Assembly: GCA_022592445.1 (NCBI GenBank)
Contig: JABYQR010000016.1
Location: forward strand, 186,001 to 250,000
DNA from: Cytidiella melzeri
Lineage: Eukaryota > Basidiomycota > Agaricomycetes > Polyporales > Irpicaceae
Direction of reading: 5' to 3'
DNA length: 64,000 nucleotides
Part shown: positions 58,557 to 64,000 of the stretch, in pieces
Position numbering within the stretch: the first letter of the stretch is position 1
How the letters are laid out: every line of letters starts with the position of its first letter
Notes under the pieces: generated by a model
What the model saw: the letters and a program-made list of their open reading frames with translations, nothing else
The model's database searches: none
Told to the model about the DNA's origin: nothing
Position numbers and translations under genes: made by a program

Positions 58557-59648
58557 CTAGTCTACGTCGTCTGCTGAAGACCCTCCAACCTCAGCAGGCT
58601 CCGATACATTCTCTTCCTTGTTGTCCTCCTCTCCATCCTGCAACACCTCTATTGCAACACAGAAGAATACCTCGCCTAGCGGCGGGCCATTCTCCGACTC
58701 ACTTTGAGCGTTACGAGCACAGCACACAAAGTTCACGGGACGTCCGTCCCATAATTTCATCATGTCGAGGCTGAATCCACCTGGTATCTTCAACTGGACT
58801 CCAGTCGAACTAAAAAGAAGGTAGTTATAGCAGAAATCCGCTGTTATCAAGTCCTTTGTGAATGTGAGCCTGGGAGCGTGGTACAAGGCACCTAAGTGTG
58901 AACGTACGTTGGGACCAAAGGTGACGAGCCTTCTGTGATTCGCGGTCTTAAAGAACGCCCGTCTCGCCTCTGCAGTACTCGCGGAGTCCTGTGGGAGTGC
59001 TTCTGGCCTAGTACCACTCTGGAAGGGTAGCGTCGAGGTGTTGTCCCCCATGGCCTTACTTGCAGGAAATTCTGGAGCTTTGTCCGAGCTGTCGACGGTA
59101 CTGTGCATGAAATGCGTCATTGTCGAGATGAGAGGGGATAGAGCCCATGGTTTCGACTGTGACTGAAGATTCTGCTCCAGCGTAGGGTCGACATAACTGC
59201 ATATATGTGTAGGCTATGAGATGCGGCCTGATGGGTTGTATGGATAGTGGACTCACTGCATGAAGGCGAGGATACTACTGAACCCCCATGGGATAGGAAG
59301 CGGCTTGTCAAACACGTTCCCAAAGAGAACATCGTCTGCTGAATGCGCTTTTAAAAACCTGCCTACACGCACGACCGTGGTGAGCCTTACTTACGTTCCT
59401 TGTGCATGCAGATCTCGAGCGACCGGCGTACCTTGAAACTGTATACTCCACGTCACGTCCTTCCTGTCCTCTTGCTCAAAATACGCGCTGTTTTGCACCG
59501 CTCCACTGGGATCTGCAAAGCCTTTGATGTACACAGCGACCTTGCCCTCAAAGTCATGTGAAGAGACATCGATGCCTTCGCCGGTGTTCGCTCTGATCTC
59601 TTTCAAGTTCGTGGTGGATGGACCTGCGAGGATGCGGAGACGTGGCAT
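58557..59648 (-). CDS. DUF1769 (UPF0590-type) protein, copy A
   Basis: Function unknown; the family is widespread in fungi. The start at 59648 gives MPRLRILAGPSTTNLKEIRA, with VAVYIKGFADPSGAVQNSAY, FEQEDRKDVTWSIQFQG. An intron leads to ADDVLFGNVFDKPLPIPWGF, then a YVDPTLEQ-like block. The middle is a variable Ser/Thr-rich insert. The C-terminal half has RRLVTFGPN, DLITADFCYNYLLFSSTGVQ, IPGGFSLDMMKLWDGRPVNF and VFFCVAIEVLQDGEEDNKEE, with an acidic tail ending SSADDVD. About five exons. It shares the layout and many residues of copy B just upstream, which points to tandem duplication. Confidence 0.85.
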
Positions 59649-59988
59649 CGTTGTATTGGTTGAATGAATGAGATATAGCCAAGTCGGCAGGCGTCGAGGA
59701 GGCAACTAGTATGATGGTGCATCTTCCACAGCAGCTCTCTCGTTGAGAGGAGGTAGTTCCTTAGCAGACCGTGACGTAGCTGATATGTACGAGCGTCTAC
59801 CATAGACCAACATTATCTCTTGATCGGTCGTGCAGTGCAAAGCTTGAGGGGTATACAAAGTCAAACTCCTGATTGGTTACGTACTACAGTCCTGTGAGAG
59901 TAATGTCCTACAAATACGAACGATAACAGTGGCTGATCTCGTCCATACATGGCTCCAGAATATAATGTCAGATACAACCCTTCAGTGT
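59649..59988. other. Intergenic between the DUF1769 copies
   Basis: About 340 bases containing the copy A promoter and copy B 3' flank. No feature seen. Confidence 0.5.
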
Positions 59989-61067
59989 TCATTGTGTGGT
60001 ATATAGCGGCTCGCAGTTGAGCGAAGCATACTCGCGGTATGTAGGCTGTGCGACCTTTTCAGGTTCAACCTCCGGCACCTTCTCAATGGCGACGCAGAAG
60101 AATATACGACCCCAAGGAGCCCCGTCCATGTTTTCACCTGGCTTCGCGCGTTCAGCGCAGACGAAACGTACAGGTTGGCCATCCCAGTATCGAAGAAGGT
60201 CTATCGATAGCCCGCATGGTAGCCGGAGGATGATGCTGTCGTGCCCGAACTCGAGAAAGTGATGGCAAAAGTCAGCGCTTATGAGGTCCTAACAATTGAC
60301 CACACCGGCATAAGCAGTGATATCATCAAGAGAGAACGCAAAATCCACCTTGGGACCAAAAGAAACTTCCTTGCGTCTTGACGAGGACTTGAAGTGAGCT
60401 TTGCGCTGTTTTCTGTGTTGTGGGACGGCGTGTTTCACTGTGGTCCCATGTCGCGAGCGAACGTCGGTCATGTCATCTGCCAAAGGTTCTACGCAGGCTG
60501 GGAAAGACGGAGGAATGTTGTGATGGGCGTTTTCGATGCGGGTATGTTGTATGTGGGGCATGGTAGAGAGAAAAGGAGAGAAGGCCCATGGTCGCGTACG
60601 TGACTGCAGACACTCCTCGAGCGTCGGATCAACGTATCTGGCGGGAGACATTGTGAGCGACGGAGTAACCAAGCCAGTGACAGAGACTGCGTACTTCATG
60701 AACCTCAGCGCCGCACCAAATCCCCATGGCAGCTTCAGCTGGCGGTCAAAGATGTTGCCGAATAGGATATCGTCTCCTGAACATGGCTGTAGAAACCGCC
60801 CTGTTCTGAAGGTGAGCTCGGATATTGGTGCATGACATATGTGCACATACCTTGCATTTGTATGCCCCAGGTAATACCGTTGCGCAGAGGATGGTCGAAA
60901 TAGCGACTATGCCCTGGCGTTCCACTGTCCTCGGGCAGCCCTTTGATGTATACTGCTATTTGGCCTTCATATCCTTCCGATTTTATGTCGAAAGGTATGT
61001 CAGAGTTGGGTTCGATGGGAGTCAGGTTTGTCAGCGATGGTCCCGCAAGGATCCTAAGACGTGTCAT
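59989..61067 (-). CDS. DUF1769 (UPF0590-type) protein, copy B
   Basis: A paralogue of copy A. The start at 61067 gives MTRLRILAGPSLTNLTPIEP and VAVYIKG-equivalent IAVYIKGLPEDSGTPGHSRY, FDHPLRNGITWGIQMQG. Introns lead to DILFGNIFDRQLKLPWGFGA and ALRFMKY, then YVDPTLEECLQSRTRPWAFS. A shorter middle contains RRKEVSFGPKVDFAFSLDD. I added a last exon too short to stand out as an ORF: after TTGTTAG it reads DLISADFCHHFLEFGHDSII, LRLPCGLSIDLLRYWDGQPV, RFVCAERAKPGENMDGAPWG and RIFFCVAIEKVPEVE, ending LNCEPLYTTQ at 59989. Function unknown. Confidence 0.83.
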
Positions 61068-61135
61068 TTGAGTAGCGAAGGAGGGAGCGACAATAATGAG
61101 CGGTAGGAGCCCAGCTCGCACGTCGGAGTAGAGTG

Positions 61136-61142
61136 TATATAA
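61136..61142 (-). promoter_or_regulatory. Probable TATA box of DUF1769 copy B
   Basis: TTATATA on the minus strand, about 70 bases upstream of the start codon. Confidence 0.45.
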
Positions 61143-61940
61143 GCTAGACTGACTGAGAGTAGCGCAGCTACTTCAGAGAGGAAAAGCAGCAGTGAAATGG
61201 AACGAGAAAGCAAGAGGACAGCACCCGTTGTGAGGACATCTTGCCTGTTGCAGTGACGGTGTTTGCCGAACCGCTGTGTGTTCTACTAATTATAGCCATT
61301 CGTTCTCGCTGCGCACCGTTGTTGAGCTGCGGGAATAGGACTCGACAAAGGATGCGGGTATAGATTCTCATGGCTGCTCCTCCTGTGTGAAGATGGTTGA
61401 TTCCGAGGGCTGCGCGACAAGAGACTACGGTAGTGACGCTGGAATGGCAGACCTCTGTCAGCCATATAATCAAGCGACAGGTAAGTGCTTGTTGTGTTAT
61501 GCAGGCATTCCCACAAGAGAATTGGCGGTGGGGGGATCTGCCTCGTTGCCGGGCATGTCGGACGGACAGTGTGAACGCTCGCTGTTAGACAGTGTTAGTT
61601 GTGATGTGCGCTTACTTTGGCGGGTCAATGACAGCGGGCGCCGCTTTCTAAAGCGGCAGTGTCGGGAGGTTTGTGGGCCCCTGATTGGTAGAACAGACGC
61701 CGGAACGAGCAGGCACGATCAAAGTCGGACGTGGCCCAGACGTCTTGGACCTGATAGTGCAATCAAGTCCTGAGTAATGGTCGACGTCGCACAGCAGTGC
61801 CTGCTCTCCCCGCTCTCGACAACTAATAAGTACGCTCGCTGTAACTCTCCATTCTCTCCTGGATACTTTGCCAGGTAAGCATCCTCTTCACGCACAGCCC
61901 CGTCTCCAGACTCATCCACATCTGCTATTTATCACCATCA

Positions 61941-61949
61941 GTATAAAAG
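61941..61949 (+). promoter_or_regulatory. Probable TATA box of the DUF7729 gene
   Basis: GTATAAAAG about 165 bases before the preferred ATG at 62114. This supports a start downstream of the in-frame codon at 61868. Confidence 0.5.
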
Positions 61950-62113
61950 GACGTTCGTGGCACAAGGATTTCGCCGATCCCGCTGTCTCGCACTCTAAAA
62001 ATCTCCTACGCTCTTTACGACCCACCTTCCTTTCAAGCACCCTTATCCGCACCCTGACCTCCACCACACTCGCTCTACTACACTCAAACTCAGGTGGTTG
62101 GACTCGTCTACGC

Positions 62114-63569
62114 ATGTTTACCCCACCACCATCCCCAGATCCATACCGTACCAAGCGTGCCATATCACCGGCGCCACTGGCATGTATCGTAGCCGCAGAT
62201 GAGGACGGATTTTTGGCGGTCCCGCTGGCACTAGACGAGGTTTCAAACTGCTCTTCACGGCAGCCACTCCAAGACTTACGGCAACAGAGCAAGCTTGAGA
62301 CGACCCGACGTATCAGGTGGACAATACTGCTCGTCCCCGCTATCCTCATCCTCATCACGGCATCGACACGGTACATCTCACAATTTGCGAGCATCAGTTC
62401 ATGGCCTTCAGAGCAAGAGTCCGTCAGCTCTGGCATGCCGACAGGGTGGCAGGGTCACAGGCGAGAGGCTAACCCAGAACCAGCGCCGCTTCCCCAAACA
62501 GATACTGCAGGTTCTAACATCACCACCCAGTCTGTACCACAGATACCGTCAACACCGCCGCAGCTACCTTCACCGTTCCCACAAGCCTTGGACGAGTCGC
62601 TATCCACAAACTTCACGACTCAAGCATGCGAAAATTTCTTCCTTAACATGACGTCGTCAGCGCCGTTCCGATCATGCCGCCCGTTCTCGCTACTGTTCCA
62701 GACTTCAAGCGAATTTGTACTGGTATGTCCTCGTTTATTCTCCTCTCACCACATTCTCTCCTCTATGGCGCACATTGGGCTTCACGGCGCGGGGCGTGGA
62801 ACAGCACGTCCAAGCCCGGTCGTGCGCCATGCCACATTTTTTGTTCGTGCGGTACCTTAAGTGACCAACGACTGACCAATGCGTCTCCCTATCTTCTGCC
62901 GCCGCTGGCGTCCTGTGGTCTTTTGGTTCTGACCCTCATTGAAGCAGGCTCAGACAAACCTGACGGGGCTAAACAACATCGTATGGGGGACATGCAACAC
63001 GACCATAGACGAGGCACAATGCAGCGAAAACATGGCCTGGTTCGCAACCGACATACAGCAGGAATGTTCTGAAGACGTCCAGGAGAACAACGCCGTAGTC
63101 ATGCAGACGCTCAAAGGTGCGTCAGGCGTTTCGCCGTCTTCGTTCTAAAAATTGAGCGCCGTTGTGCTCACACACTCTCATACTCGTAGGTTTGCAGACG
63201 TATGACCTATATCGCACCACGGCTTGTCTAGCGGATCAGGCGACCAACGCCTATTGCTATGTCGAGGCGGTACACAGCACGTCTCCGGCGGACCTTTACT
63301 TTTACTCTTTACCGCTGGGGATCGAGCTGCCGGCGAGTATCACGCCAAGCTGCTCCCCGTGCATGAAAAGCGTGATGGGCATTTTCGAACAAGCGGTCTC
63401 AAACAATACCGCGTTGTCTCAAGTTTACAACGGCGCGGCTACTGTCGCGAATAATGCTTGTGGCTCGGGTTTCGTGGCGACAGTGTCTACGAGCGGTGGT
63501 GATAGAGTAGCGGGTGTTTCGGTTGCAACGTTGGTCCTTGGGGTGCTGGTAAGCTTGCTGCTGTGGTAG
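62114..63569 (+). CDS. DUF7729-type surface protein, probably GPI-anchored
   Basis: A basidiomycete surface protein of unknown function. The start at 62114 gives MFTPPPSPDPYRTKRAISPA. A hydrophobic segment follows (WTILLVPAILILITASTRYI), acting as a signal anchor, then a Ser/Pro-rich linker with N-glycosylation sites (NITT, NFTT, NMTS). The Cys-rich domain begins ACENFFLNMTSSAPFRSCRP and FSLLFQTSSEFVL. After a long intron (about 62722-62948) come AQTNLTGLNNIVWGTCNTTI and ENMAWFATDIQQECSEDVQE. After a second intron come YDLYRTTACLADQATNAYCY and PASITPSCSPCMKSVMGIFE. The end VAGVSVATLVLGVLVSLLLW is a hydrophobic tail typical of GPI-anchor signals. Starting at 61868 would add an unrelated leader upstream of the TATA box. 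Confidence 0.78.
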
Positions 63570-64000
63570 AAGGCAGGCCCAACAATTGGATTGATGTAAG
63601 TTGCTATTTCGTCCCGCTCTTGTCGTAGGTGCTGATTCGATTCCGACAGACCTTAATATACCGTCTCACATTCCTACCAAACTTTCTTCGTTTCGTTCAT
63701 CAGTTATCGCCATCACTACAACAGACTGATCATCTCACATGTCCCTTCGGCCTCGCGAATGCTACACCCTAATCGCCCGCCTGTCCTTACTGTGTTGCAT
63801 CTGTGGTGTCTATCTTATCTTCCGCCATCTACTTCGTATCTCTCTCTATCTTTGGGGCCTGTTGTTACTGTTTGGAAGTAACAAATCAGAGACTTTTGCC
63901 GTCGAGAAATGTATGTAATGTAGCATGCATAGGAGTGCAAGTTTGACATTCGTGCTCACTTGATTTCCCTATACCTACTAATAAACAAACACAAACGAAA
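63570..64000. other. 3' flank at the window edge
   Basis: About 430 bases after the DUF7729 stop. No supported feature. AT-rich at the very end. Confidence 0.5.

Larger units (their letters stand above)
61068..62113. other. Intergenic divergent region
   Basis: About 1.05 kb between divergent genes, with a TATA box near each end. A 129-codon open frame at 61387-61773 (+) has no recognisable feature, and I do not call it. The last 250 bases are open in frame with the downstream gene and CT-rich, as expected of a 5' UTR. Confidence 0.5.

Noticed and set aside
61387..61773. 129-codon plus-strand frame between divergent genes
   Set aside because: No domain, signal peptide or splice support; it sits in a promoter region.

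Overview
The window looks like nuclear DNA of a filamentous basidiomycete, probably an agaricomycete. Genes are dense and cut by many introns of about 45-75 nt with GT(A/G)NGT donors and short pyrimidine tracts before AG. Several proteins are typical of this group: arrestin-fold, DUF1769, DUF7729 and GT61 proteins, and an LST1/SFB3-type SEC24. I found no tRNA, rRNA or CRISPR array. Most genes had to be spliced by eye, so outer boundaries are firmer than internal exon edges.

Layout. 0-4 kb: a GT61 glycosyltransferase (+) and a triose-phosphate-transporter-fold nucleotide-sugar/phosphate translocator (-). 4.5-13.3 kb: mitochondrial ATP10 (-), diverging from the phosphate exporter SYG1/XPR1 (+), which converges on VPS16 (-). 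14-15.8 kb: an arrestin-like protein (-), followed by about 3.2 kb with no recognisable gene. 19-26.4 kb: an F-box protein, then MIX17/CHCHD2, a Tim44-fold Mba1/mL45 protein, an MGR3-like TPR protein, SEC62 and mitochondrial ribosomal mL59. 27-38.6 kb, all minus strand: a basidiomycete hypothetical with an apparent frameshift, a small Cys-rich hypothetical, PP1 catalytic subunit GLC7, a PH-domain protein and SDHAF2/SDH5.

38.8-45.3 kb is a transposon cluster. It holds a 321-bp long-TIR MITE with a perfect 9-bp target duplication, then a complete 6.05-kb LINE with two intact ORFs, a poly(A) tail and a perfect 14-bp target duplication. The LINE lies just downstream of an aldo/keto reductase gene.

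47.3-49.2 kb is a decayed, intron-containing copy of an LST1/SFB3-type SEC24. 49.6-64 kb carries an unknown one-TM protein whose first intron appears to be GC-AG, a GT32-type glycosyltransferase, the DEAD-box helicase DHH1, a secreted type-B carboxylesterase, two tandem DUF1769 paralogues with a possible third remnant, and a DUF7729 surface protein.

The functions are mainly housekeeping: mitochondrial assembly and translation (ATP10, MIX17, Mba1/mL45, MGR3, mL59, SDHAF2), secretory and vacuolar traffic (SEC62, VPS16, the SEC24 relic), phosphate handling (SYG1), mRNA decay (DHH1) and phosphatase signalling (GLC7). Accessory change is concentrated at 38.8-49.3 kb and 58-61 kb.
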